A stretch of DNA of 64,000 nucleotides from Craspedostauros australis (Eukaryota; Bacillariophyta; Bacillariophyceae; Mastogloiales; Achnanthaceae), in NCBI GenBank assembly GCA_026770025.1, contig JAMXDE010000017.1, positions 1,240,001-1,304,000 of the forward strand, given 5' to 3'. Of this stretch, positions 1 to 11,198 are shown one piece after another. The position numbers and the translations under genes were made by a program. Each line of letters starts with the position of its first letter. The stretch's first letter is position 1. The notes under the pieces were generated by a model. That model worked only from the letters and a program-made list of their open reading frames with translations, was not told where the DNA came from and did no database searches.

Positions 1-1
1 G

Positions 2-508
2 GCCATCGACGAGCGCGGTTCCGTGGTCTCCACGCGACGCAAGTACATTCACGTCCTGTGGGTGGGTCCCAGCGTCGGCGTCATGGTCAAGGGCAAGGTC
101 AATTCCATGAGCGGCGCCTTTCGCGATCAGTTCTCTGGCTGCGCGCTCTACCTGCAGCTCATGGGGGATCTAGACGATCTCAAGGCCGACAAGCTCGAGA
201 TGGATCTGCTTGCTTGCGGCGGCGCGCACAAGCCGACGCGGTACTGCTTCACCAACGAGACGCTCGTGGCTTCCACTGCGGGAGGATCAGTGTCACCTGA
301 CAGGAAGAAAGCGCCCGAGCCTGAGCCTGAACCGGAACCTGAGCCAGAGTCTGAACCGGAGCCTGAACCTGCCGAGGAAGAAGTGGATGAAGTTGCAGAG
401 GAGCTCGCGGGAGCAGCGATCGAAGATCCAGAAGAAGAGGAAATAGTTGAAGAGGAAGTCGAAGAAGAAGTGGTAGAGGAAGAAGAGGTATCCGAAAAGG
501 AAGAGTAA
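2..508 (+). CDS. ADF-H domain protein, coactosin-like (5' partial)
   Basis: The reading frame is already open at base 2, so the N-terminus lies outside the window; 168 residues remain. The visible part resembles the second half of an ADF-H fold of the coactosin type: a beta strand ending in the core VLWVG, a long helix (SGAFRDQF), and the C-terminal ACGGAH motif that matches the family's (K)AGGA. ADF-H proteins bind actin filaments in the cytosol, and coactosins counter capping. From about residue 100 the protein becomes a highly acidic tail of Glu-Pro pairs followed by Glu/Val runs, which is not part of the usual 140-residue coactosin. The stop is TAA at 506-508. The family assignment rests on motif resemblance; the acidic tail could be a spacer or a basic-partner binding region (inference). 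Confidence 0.7.
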   Translation, partial: AIDERGSVVSTRRKYIHVLWVGPSVGVMVKGKVNSMSGAFRDQFSGCALYLQLMGDLDDLKADKLEMDLLACGGAHKPTRYCFTNETLVASTAGGSVSPDRKKAPEPEPEPEPEPESEPEPEPAEEEVDEVAEELAGAAIEDPEEEEIVEEEVEEEVVEEEEVSEKEE

Positions 509-2130
509 GCGCATTGCATCGCAGCACATCAAATGCATTGCGCTGTCATGTACTGTCATGTACTGACATGCACTACCGCATGTACGTTGTGTACTGCGCT
601 GCAAAGTCCAGCGTTATGGGTCGAACTGGATGCATTTGGGGACGTGGGGGAAGAGGGGTGGGTGAACAAATACGTGAAGGGGACAAAATAGTGAATGAAC
701 CGATACGAGTAGAGTGAACCAAACGAATGAAGGGATGGGTGCGAACCACGATCCAACGAAATGAATGAAGCATCATCGATTTCCGGAGGATACGAGCACG
801 GACACAGATGAGGAACGTCGGTGAATTTGGTCCAGCCAAGTGCCAACGTCCTCCCTTGTGGTTGAGCATCCAGCGATAGAAAGAATGCCACGAACCGAAG
901 ATAAAGAAATAACGATAAACTGCCATCATATGAACAGCGAAAAATAAACGAGGATGGAGGATGCAGGCCTCAGTGCAAGTAGTAGTCGCAACGTGGCGGC
1001 TCTCAATTGATTTGATAATTGATTGATTGACGGTGAATGATGGATGTGGTGACGGAAGTTGACAGATGATACCACTCACTCCACTCATTCCACTCACTCC
1101 ACACTATTCACACCTCGTCGAACATGCCAATCAATGACTCGGAATGAATCTCGTCGCATGTGCCCAATCCTGTGGTTGTGAGCGTGCGGAATCGAGGAGG
1201 CGCGTGCCAATCACGTTCGTCCCTGGGTTGATGATCCACACACCAATCATAGTCGTGGCTCATGCTCGTAGAATGCGCGTGACCTCCTTGATGAATCATC
1301 ACATGCACAGGTGAAGTCCAAGAGTCGTGCAGTGTACTCTTTTTGTTCTACTCCGCAGAATACCGCAAACGGGAGAGCCACCCACGCTGTGGAGCAAGAA
1401 ATTTTGCGTGGCGAGTGATGCCCGATGGTGATCTGATGGCGTTCGAGTGCATTGCGAATAGCCGGCTGTCTCTGTCTGACATGTGGCGTACGACCGGCGA
1501 TACAGCCTCTCGAAATACCCAATAGCCTTCATGAAGGAGTCATGGGTCGGAGGCGCGAAGGCATGGTGTGGTGCGCACATTGGGTTGGGCCGAAGCAGCA
1601 AATGAACGCTGGTTGCTTTGGGCCTTGTTGGCATCTGCTCGTGCACCGGCGAGCCGTGTTCCTTTTCGTCCATGCCGATGTTGATGTCCCCTTGTTGGTC
1701 GCCTGCTCTGTTGCTTGGTTGTGGTTGTGGAAGTGGTAACGGTGGGGGTTTGGCCATCGTTGAGATCGTCCAACACCTATCATGATGTACTACATCTTGC
1801 TTCACACTTTGCTCTCCTCGAGACCGTCGATGGACTTGCAGAATAATAGTAGTCGTATTATAACAAATTGTATTTGCAACAAGTACCCTCTGATTGTGGG
1901 TCCTCTGCAAAGAGATGAGGATTGTTGTGGGCACGAGAATGTGGTCGATGTGCTGACAAGCGGCAACCCGAGGATCTCAGATCACGAGTTCTGATGGGCG
2001 GGATCGGACGCGAACACAAGAATATGTTCCGTTCACAACGACGCACATAAGTGCTGACGTGGACTGGTGTCTGAGCAGACACGCACAACCAAACTCGCTG
2101 AGGAAGTCGGATTCGTTCCAAACCTTAGGC

Positions 2131-2175
2131 ACATTAAGACCCGCCTGAGCGAAAATAGTACACCTTTCTCGGGAA
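2131..2175 (+). repeat. 45-nt dispersed repeat, copy 1
   Basis: This copy matches the reverse complement of 15676-15720 at 44 of 45 positions; it begins acattaagacccgcctgag. Flanks diverge at once on both sides. One frame reads IKTRLSENSTPFSG in both copies, so it may be a relic of a coding repeat rather than a terminal repeat. Confidence 0.8.
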
Positions 2176-5100
2176 GTCCTCTCAGATTTCCCTATAAATT
2201 TAATATGATGTTCCTCTATATGAGAAAGTGACGGATTGACTTTCCTAGAATTGCTACACTTTATATTTTATAAGTTATGAGGGCTTGAGTTGAGAAATTC
2301 CCCACAGTAGCCCGTGCTTTAGGTTTTTAGCTTTCGATCGGACATGGATGCGACTCGTCATTGTCTTCAAGTTGGACGTCGGCGAGCGGCGAAAATGTCC
2401 TTTTTTCCTCTCTGAGACGGACTCACAGCAAGGCACTCGAAGCTGAACTCAGACGTGTCTACAGTCGTGCAAACGGATCAACATTTCGGCTGTTTTTGGC
2501 CCCAATTGATTGCACGCAGTTTCTCGCAGTGGACTTGGAACAGGTGTGGAGGAGAAAAACTGCATCAGAATGCGATGGTACGTACGTGCACTGCGCTGTA
2601 CGTACGACATTAGGATGGGATGAAGGTGCAGAGCTATCAGCATATTCCACCAGGTATAGTGGGATGTTACTTTTGCCTTTGCTGATGCTGGTAGTACTTC
2701 GTGAGCGCGGGAACTGTGATCACTGCCGGGTTCGTTGCACCATGATCTCGCGCGTTCCACGTGTGGTCTCTCATTTCATACAAGGGGCACGAGACTCTGT
2801 GACAAGATAGGTGCAGGAGGATGACGTTCCCATCCTGCGAATCAAAGTTGACCGGTGGAAACTACAGCACATTCCTGATGTACGCTGCTGTGCTCTTCTC
2901 GAGTTGCTGAGTTGCCGAGTCGCCGCGCGTTGCGCCTCTCAGACAGGATTTCGGTGTCTTGTTGTTGCTGTTGTGGAAGTTTGTGGCTTCATTTTGCTCT
3001 TTTCTTGATCACGTTTCATTCCTTTTCCTGGTTCTTTTCCATGTCGCACCCAAAGAAACGCTCTGTTCTACTTCAGATGTCGGTGGACAGACAGACGTGA
3101 GATGTGGTGTTTTGTTAGAAACATGCGTGGAACAAAACCAAATCAGATACTGCGCTCGCGAATTCTGGACTGCTTTGTGCCTGTTGATACACATTCCCAG
3201 AAGAATCGTTTCTGGCGCGCCACAAAACTGCGGAGTGGCTCTGCGAGAACAGAATGATGTACCGCACTGAACACAAGAAGGGGAGTACAGCAGGAGATCA
3301 TATAATACATCTGTGTTTTTATTGTACATGCCCACATTTGTATTATTCGCCCATCGGAGGCTGATGAGGTTAGATCTTGTGATGGATCGGCTGACTTCCG
3401 CAGAATCAACATTCCACCGTCAATTCCAACCGTCAACGATGGTGTTGCATCCACAAGGCGCGCTTGGTGGTCAGCGGCGCAGGCAGACTTGGAGTGCGAG
3501 GATTGTCAGCATTGTTACCCTCATGAGATAGGTATGACGATCAGTTCCATGGTGCGTTATCGTCTCCAGAGTTGGCGTGGATCAAAGACAAGGAACAACA
3601 ACTATGTGCTGACCGTTTGGACCCCATATTGTGGATTGAGTTTAGGGTATTTGAATTGATTTGACAGCGGCGTTGCTTCGAATAACAATTCCTCTTGGTG
3701 CTGTGGAACCACAGTTCCATTTTTGCTCCTGGCGACGACATCGATACTGACATGCGCGTGCGATTTTTTTTTTGCGCCCATGGATTTGGTATCATCACTC
3801 GCTCTCGCTGATCGTCATCATTCTCCGTTGTCTGCTGGGGCCGTTCGTGGCAGTCTGGGTGGTCACAGAGCAAGCAACAGCCAGCGCCAAACATGAATGG
3901 CACCGGCGGTTGATGATTGGTGAACGCTGTTGCACAGGCGGATGCGATTTGTTGTCTCCCCCAGCGGTTGTTGGATGAGTGACGGACAAGAAGCTGGTGG
4001 TGATCGTCTGTACGGAAAGCGTTGGCGTAGATGGATGGGATGTTCTGAGCAATGAAACAATAGTACCATACTAATGGATGAGGTAGTATGGATGAGGCTG
4101 AGAGCTTGTTCCGATTTCCTCGCAAGCACAAACATTTTCGAATTGATGGCGTATGCTCGTCCTCTCGCCGCGATTGACTTGTGTTTGCGTGAGAGCAAAA
4201 TGTGAGCCACTGCTCTGCGCCGAGAACTGGTGTCCATTTGCAAGAGAACTGCGCATCCTGATTCACAAGCCGAGCGACAAATCGCGCACACTCCAGACTA
4301 CATTCGTGACTTTCCGATACGACACGACATGACATGACACGCTACTAATACCAGTACCATACGTATTGGATAGATTGACGAATGGATGGATGGAGCGAGC
4401 TGTGATCATCCCAAGGATACCGTATCGACACACTTGGCGACGAACCATAGTCGCCGTATTGGTACCATCGCAGGACATGGTGCAGATACGCGGAGCAAAC
4501 GCCGGTACGTGCAGCCACAAATTGCTACACGCAACTGTGAAAGGGAATGGCGCAAGTCACCAATTAGCTCATGGGCAGAAGTCAGCACATTTGCTCTTGG
4601 AGTCAGTCCAGTTGTACCAGACAATGTTACCAGCATCATGGAGATTGCATTGTACTTAGAGCAGAGAATTTGGGATCGATCATTCAAGAATCTTATTCCA
4701 TTCGGCATGGCGCTTGGTGTCAGCAGCGATGGTGTCCACGTAGCATTCTGTGGCAATGCTGCAGGTGCCCACCTTGTGCCTACTCTAGCAATTCACTGAT
4801 TAGATTCTTATCATTGAATGATAGGTATGCTCATACACTGGACAGTGTACGACAGCAGCATCATACCCACTCTGGCTTGCACAGGAGCGTGAGAGCCGCA
4901 ACCTGGAGTTGTGCCGTGCCAACTCCTTGTTTGTCTTGGGTCCTTTGTGTCCAATTTCTGGTTCCCCGATTTTCTCCCAAATCAATCTACTGAATTTTTC
5001 AATAGTGGTATACGATGTTGTTGTGTGCGTAGCACAATTGCAAACATTACTGCATTCATCCTTTGCACGATCCTCTCCGTTGGATGAACTCCATACCTTG

Positions 5101-5321
5101 ATTTCAACGCTTCCGACATACCCACCCACCAATACAATGTATGCGATTCACCCTGTGCTATTTTTAGTTCGGCGCGTTGTGTTGCCGGATTCTCGTTTTC
5201 TCTCGTGTTATGTCTCACGATAAAGTTGCAATATCTTCCCCTTTCCGCTGCGTTCACGGACTCCATCGGTTTCGAAAGCCACATGCCCGGACTGCCGTCA
5301 TCTTCTTCGTCTTGTCGTCTA

Positions 5322-5592
5322 CTTTGTAGTCGTTCAATTTTATTTCGCAATTCCGCCTGGTGCTATTCCTATGCCAACAAAAGCATACCTATGTAGGGAC
5401 CCCGTGTTATTCTTCGCACAAACATTTTTGCACCCTCACCTGAACGTTTCCATCACGCATTCTATCAGTTTCGACGTCTGGAGGGACGAACCACTCTCAT
5501 CTCCTCCGCCTCATTGTTTACTTTGTAGTCGTCCAATTTTTATTTCGCAATTCCGTCTGGTGCTATTTCTATCCCACCAAATCCATACCCAT
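5322..5592 (+). repeat. diverged tandem duplication, period about 195 bp
   Basis: About 70 bp at 5322-5393 (core tttgtagtcgttcaatttta, then a TTTCGCAATTCCG block) recurs at 5517-5592 with scattered substitutions and one small indel. The sequence just upstream of each copy is also weakly similar. No coding content was recognised. Confidence 0.65.
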
Positions 5593-6498
5593 GCAAATTC
5601 CGCTCCGTCGACATGCACCTTCTGGAGGGCATCGTCAGTGTCATGCACGATTGGCGCGATTGAGGTGAGTCTATGCCATTCCAGTTGCATCAACCTTTCG
5701 TATTGCGCAATACTGTATGGTGTTTGGCTGATGGGAAAGGGGAGGTTGTGTCTGAGCGATCTACACGCTCCGAATTGATGTTGCTCGCAATCCTCTTGCG
5801 AGGGCTGCGGACTCCGGCAGACTGTGTGTTGACTTTCAATTGCTCGCGGATCCGTGTGGTGTTGGCCTTTTCGAATTCCACCAATGGAAGGAGATTCACA
5901 TGGCGTTGATGCAGATGGTTACGCAGGTTTGCGGATGACCTGGATGCTGGAGATGGTGCGGGGCATGATTTCCTACCGCTTTGCATCACGAGGCCAACGA
6001 CTCAAGCAACAGAATTGACGATCAGCGACGGCAGTGGACAAATTGCAGCGGCTCCTGAAATATGTGGAACCACGGACGCGTTCCTGCACCATTGTGAGCG
6101 CTGCGCTTTTGCGGTTCCATCATGGTTCGAAGATCGACTTGGCGTCTTCTACTTGTCTCATACTCGACAATACACTGCATGCCTTGGTCGATGCCCGATC
6201 CAGTTTTGTGGTCTTGATCGAAAATGTGGGTGTGGTGTGGGAGTTGTTGTTGTGATTTTGGCGCACCTCGGTCAAATCTGATTGGATGGGAATCATCAAT
6301 GGTTCAGTGTAAATGTCGTTTGTTGCTCACGAAGATGAATGACATTTAGCAAATGAACAACGAAGAACCAAAGTATGTCCGAAAATCAAGAAAACAACAC
6401 GATGGGATCACAAATGACAGATTCATGGACCAGCCACCAATCTCCGACGCACCAATCAAAAGCAACAGGCAGAACAGAATGTCCGCCCCCAGCGAACT

Positions 6499-6616
6499 CA
6501 CATCACACATCACACACCACACACCACACACCACACACCACACACCACACACCACACACCACACACCACACACCACACATCACACATCGCACATCGCACA
6601 CCACACACCACACACG
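6499..6616 (+). repeat. 7-bp minisatellite (ACCACAC)n
   Basis: A run of the 7-bp unit ACCACAC, perfect in its middle and decaying to variants with CATCACA and CATCGCA at the edges, spans about 118 bp. The period of 7 means it cannot keep one reading frame, so the His/Thr-rich open frames across it are artefacts. Confidence 0.9.
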
Positions 6617-7278
6617 ATGCACCACACACCCAACGACTGTACTCTTGCCCATTCACTGCGGATACTTCAATCGTCGCATCTGAGACGATCGGAGCCGACA
6701 ACCAACGCAATTCGAGATGGCAGCCAACGAAGAACAGATCGATTGTATTCAACCGTGTTGCGTTCGGCCACCAGGGACGTAATCATGATACACACTCGAT
6801 CGTCTCTCACGATGCCAATGCAAATGATGAGAAATCGAGGTGACAATCGATGAGAATAAAAAGTAAAATTCAATAGAGAATGAATGGATAGACGGATTGA
6901 TGTAGCACTCGTTGCTCTCTCTCTCTCTCTCTTGCACTTGCTCTCTCGTTGTGTTGGCGCCGCGTCACACTCACTCTTTCGCCAGAATAAAAATCGCAGA
7001 TGGTTCCACATACATTCTCCAATCACAACCACGTATGCACCAATGAGCGACCGTTGAACTGTTGCTGCCGATCTCGACACAAACACATCCCTCATGCTGT
7101 TGTGAACGAATGTGCATGTGTCATTTTGGTTTGTTGTGTGTTGTTGTTGCTGTCTGCTGTGTTCTCCTATCTGCAATGTCAGCGCAACGCTCAGTGCTCC
7201 CCAACATCGAGATCATTCAGAATCATCCGTGCCTTCCCCCCACCCACATCGTCCGTCAGCCACCATCGCTATCGCATC

Positions 7279-10200
7279 ATGACCCGTCCACGCGAGGATT
7301 CGAGCAGCGACCCCAATCCATCCCAATCAAAGGTGCAACGTCAAACAGCAACTGCTGGCACATCCATCTATCCCCAACCACCTCATGGGCACTACGCATC
7401 GTACCAATACTCTGCACCTGTCGGACCAAACCACCATGGCAACGTTCACAGTCCTCCTCTCCCCATGGTTGCAAATCATCATGTCCCTCCCAACATACAA
7501 CCTCCTTCCTTTTGCATCCCCAGCTACATCGGTACAGGTGTGGGTGGTCTACCATACTCTACATTCCATCCCAACAACAGCATGGCAACTCCAACATCTG
7601 ACTACATGGGGCCCAACTGCTTTGGTATCATGCCTTGCCAGCAATGTCTGACCCTGTTCTGCAGTCACTGCAGTAGGCCACCATTTTGCCCAAACTGTGC
7701 GTCATCCATAAGCGGAGGTGCACGTCACACAGGTGTGAATGCCTTGGTACCACAGGCCAATTCGTTCTCCATTGGGACTTGTGGTGGTGCTGCTGCGCCA
7801 ACACGTCCCAAGCGCAAATCATCAGCAACCAGATGCAGGGCGCCACATCGACAGGCAGGAGATGATGTGCTCGCGCGACAAGATGTCGCTGTGTCTATGG
7901 AAGAGTGCGAGTCGGATTGTGCGAGTACAACCAGTGAGGATGACACGGATGCTGCGTTCGTTCCAGCCAACGAGGGCAAGGTGAATCGAAGAGAAGTGCT
8001 GCAAGCCATTTTTGAAGCAGCTGGCATTAGCATCAAACCCCTCTCACGGTTCCATGTGGATGGATTTGAACGTCTCCCACGAAAGACAGCGACTGGTCGT
8101 TGGAGTCTCATCAACCGAGTCTGGGATGGAGTTTGTGGTGGGTCAACCCAGCACATGTTTCCTGGCAGAGAACCCCCCGAACAGCTTTCAGAAGCCATGA
8201 CCTTCGTGCGACATCGCAAACAGCTCCCTCCTGTGTTGCTGGAGCAGACTCTCTGTCATTTAGCCTTCTGGGGGAATCAAGACCTATCGCTGACTGCTCG
8301 TGCGGTTTTGGCAATGACCTGTGACTCCAGGCGCTGCACCCGAATCCTGGCCGCGCACTACAGTAGCTTGTCGAAAGGAGACAAGGCAAAGATCAAGCTT
8401 GGACGCCGATCCATGTCTCGTACAGGACACAGGCGACTGTCGCGCGCTGGAGGTGCGATCCTTGCTGGAGGCCAGTTCCCACACGCAGACTACAAGTACC
8501 GTGTCAAGGAATCTAGTCTCCAGGGCGTAGTCTCGTTTCTCACCTCCATGTTCCAGTACCGGCCAGGCATCACAAGGAGCGTCAAGTTGGCTGGTGTTCT
8601 GTTCCCAGACCTGCCTATCTTCATTCGCGGATCAATATCAGAAGAGCAGCTCTTTGCCAAGTACAAGAACACAACAGATGACCCAGTTGGTATGCCTGCC
8701 TTCAGGAGTATCCTGACATTGCTCACGCGACGTGGCAAGTGTCAAACTGGCCTGTCCTCCTTCTACACAGATACTCTGACTGTATTCATGCACTTCCAAA
8801 ACATGATCAGGAGAGTCATGGAACTGCTTCGGACTCAGAACAAGGAACATCAAGACAAAGAGCTCGTGTCTGAGCTTCTCAATGAGGCACAGACCATCAT
8901 CACGGACAGTGATTCTGTTCTTTCATTTGCGAAATGGGAATACGCGAACAAGCACATTCAGGTGAAGACAACCATGGATATTCTACATTCCGCAGAGTTC
9001 GCACTGACAAAAGGCTCCCTCCCATTTGTGAACCAAGCATGCAAGCAATGTGCAGATGTCATGACGTTTTTCCCGATTCGTGTTCGCAACTTCATGAAAA
9101 CTGCCACCAACAGCATCACTGGCAACACGTTTGAATTGGATCGCATGGCTGCAGCAATTAACCTGTGTGATGACGCACTGCGCCAGTACATGGCCCACCA
9201 AGTGAGACGAAAGGTGCAAGCGCAGAAGATCAAGGAGGAAAAGGAGCGCCTCAAGGATCATCCAGATCGCATCATTGCCGTGCTTGATCACAAGCAACGC
9301 ATCCTCCCAACGGAGAATCAGGAAGCTCAGAAAGCGTTCTTCGGAAAAAAACGGAATGTCTCTCCTAGGTGTCATGACAATCCAATACAAGAACGATAAG
9401 TTCGAGTACCGATTCATTGACATGGTGATGAAGGGGCGGAACAAACAGGATCATGTCCAAGTTGCTGGTGCGATCAAGATTCTTCATGCTACCGTGCTTC
9501 CGAAGCTTCACAAGGGGGTCAAAGAGGTCGTATTCCAAAGTGACAATGCCAGTTGTTTTGCAAGTCCGGCACTGATGAGGTACATGCATGGACTAAACCA
9601 GGGAGAGGTTGAAGTTGAATACACGATGCCAGAGAAGAAGAAGAAGAAGCGGAAGGCGACAGGCAAGAACAAAGGCAAGCACAAGGACAAGGCTAAGTAT
9701 CCACCTCCCCCCCAAAATCAACACCGAACAGTCATCTTATCATGATGCGAAGGCTGCATCATCCACGAAGGCAAAAGCACAGCAAGACGCTGGAACCCGT
9801 CCTCCCAAACCACGACTCCAAATCATCCAATGGATGTACACTGAGGCACAAGCTGGCAAGAGTGCTTTGGACGGACACTTCGGTTTTGTCTCACGTCAAC
9901 TCAGGTTGTATGTGGACAGTGCCAGGGACGCAAAGATTGCCACCGAAGGCGATATTTTCACAGTGCTGAAAGCTGCCAACATCAAGGGGACAACGACGCT
10001 TCTGTTGGATCTGAGCAGATTGGGACATGCCATCATCTGTGGTGTGGACGGAAAGGAAAAAGCATTCGCGACCAACCGAGTTTCCGTTCGCGCCACCCAT
10101 CAAATTGATCTGATTGATGACAAAATCCAGGTCACAGCATCATCGGGATTGACGCATCCAGAGACCATCACTCAGGACAAGATCGACAAATTTGACATTC

Positions 10201-10925
10201 TCCATCTCGATGTCACTTGCAATGATGAGAACATCACAGAGGTCCCACCGGCATTTGTGATGGATCCACAGAATATCCGCGGCTCACAACCGACTGAGCG
10301 ACGACACGCAACAACAACAAACAAGAGCACCACCAAGACGGAAGTGTTCAAACGTGTTCTCACTTCGCGTGTTCTGGAACCAGCAGCGGCAGCAGAAACG
10401 GCAAATTGTGAAGGAAATGCCACAGTGGACTTCCCTCAATCCATCAGGCAGGGATGGGCGATCTGCCACCCAGACAAAGCCACCTCACGAAAGAAGGATC
10501 CATCAGCACCTCCGGCAACCAAGGTACCGTCCATGTCGAAACAAGTGGCGCAGATCGTGTGCGATGCTGCGATTGCTTGCAGGAACCCAGACACGAGGAG
10601 GAGCGCTCATGTGCTTCACGAAGAGCTGATGGCCGGGCCTTTCTTGCTTGATTGGGAGCAGAGGATCAAGGTGGACATCACGTACCTGAAATGCTTCCTG
10701 GCAGCTCCTGACGGTCGAGCGGAGAGATACCTCGAGAACAATGGCTACTTGGATGACGAGGAGTGCGAAGAGCACCTGAACGAGATGCATGAACTGCGGA
10801 TCATGGCATCCAAGGAGAACACTCAAAGTGAAGAAGCGCACGAAGAGCAGGTTCTGGATGATCGCCCATACGACGGGCAGGACGCTGATGTGATTGATGG
10901 CAACCTGCTACCTTCCGATGATTGA
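7279..10925 (+). pseudogene. DDE transposase-like gene with two +1 frameshifts
   Basis: Three frames join end to end into one protein of about 1215 residues. The first block (7279-9350) starts at the ATG of MTRPREDSSS, has a Pro/His-rich leader, then a Cys cluster near residues 116-134 with three CXXC pairs that could bind zinc. The second block begins at a run of seven A (9345-9351) where six would keep frame, and carries the motif SDNASC (Asp at 9542). The third begins at a run of seven C (9707-9713) where six would keep frame, and carries TEAQAGKSALDGHF (Glu at 9843). An upstream VLDHK (Asp at 9286) completes a plausible D-D-E triad of a transposase RNase H fold, with a Lys-rich insert between the second Asp and Glu. 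I recall similar D / SDNA.C / EAQ.GK..D proteins as repetitive in other eukaryotes but cannot name the superfamily. No flanking terminal repeats or target duplication were found. Either real decay or single-base errors would explain both shifts. Confidence 0.55.
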
Positions 10926-11198
10926 TCCTGACGACCACTGCAAGTATGCTACCAGTATTATAATGGAGTCTGTAATACAATAGTCTATGTCACATTGGTA
11001 ATATCAACTCGCAGCAAGGCGATATCAACAGCAGTAGCCGCATGCCCACAGGGATTACAGGAGGAAGCTGTTGTTGGTATGTATAGAGTGGTTCTAATGT
11101 TATTGGTTGCTACGATCTAGACATGCACTATGGAACCTCCATCGCTGTGCATCTACTCAATTCGCACATGTGATTGCTATGTATGGTATGGTACACGA

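Larger units (their letters stand above)
509..7278. other. 6.8 kb without a convincing gene
   Basis: Short open frames occur on both strands (up to 264 codons on the minus strand at 3541-4335), but none has recognisable motifs, consistent codon bias or supporting splice signals. The stretch holds the 45-nt dispersed repeat at 2131-2175, a diverged direct duplication at 5322-5592, a 7-bp minisatellite at 6499-6616 and a CT run at 6920-6940. Confidence 0.6.

Noticed and set aside
1299-1934. 211-codon minus-strand open frame
   Set aside because: No recognisable motif, and composition like translated non-coding DNA.
3541-4335. 264-codon minus-strand open frame
   Set aside because: No domain, irregular Cys/His/Arg/Ser composition, overlapping frames of similar length and no splice or promoter context.
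9345-9351. Canonical -1 ribosomal frameshift site (A AAA AAC)
   Set aside because: The heptamer is present, but the change needed is +1, not -1, so the standard slippage mechanism does not fit.
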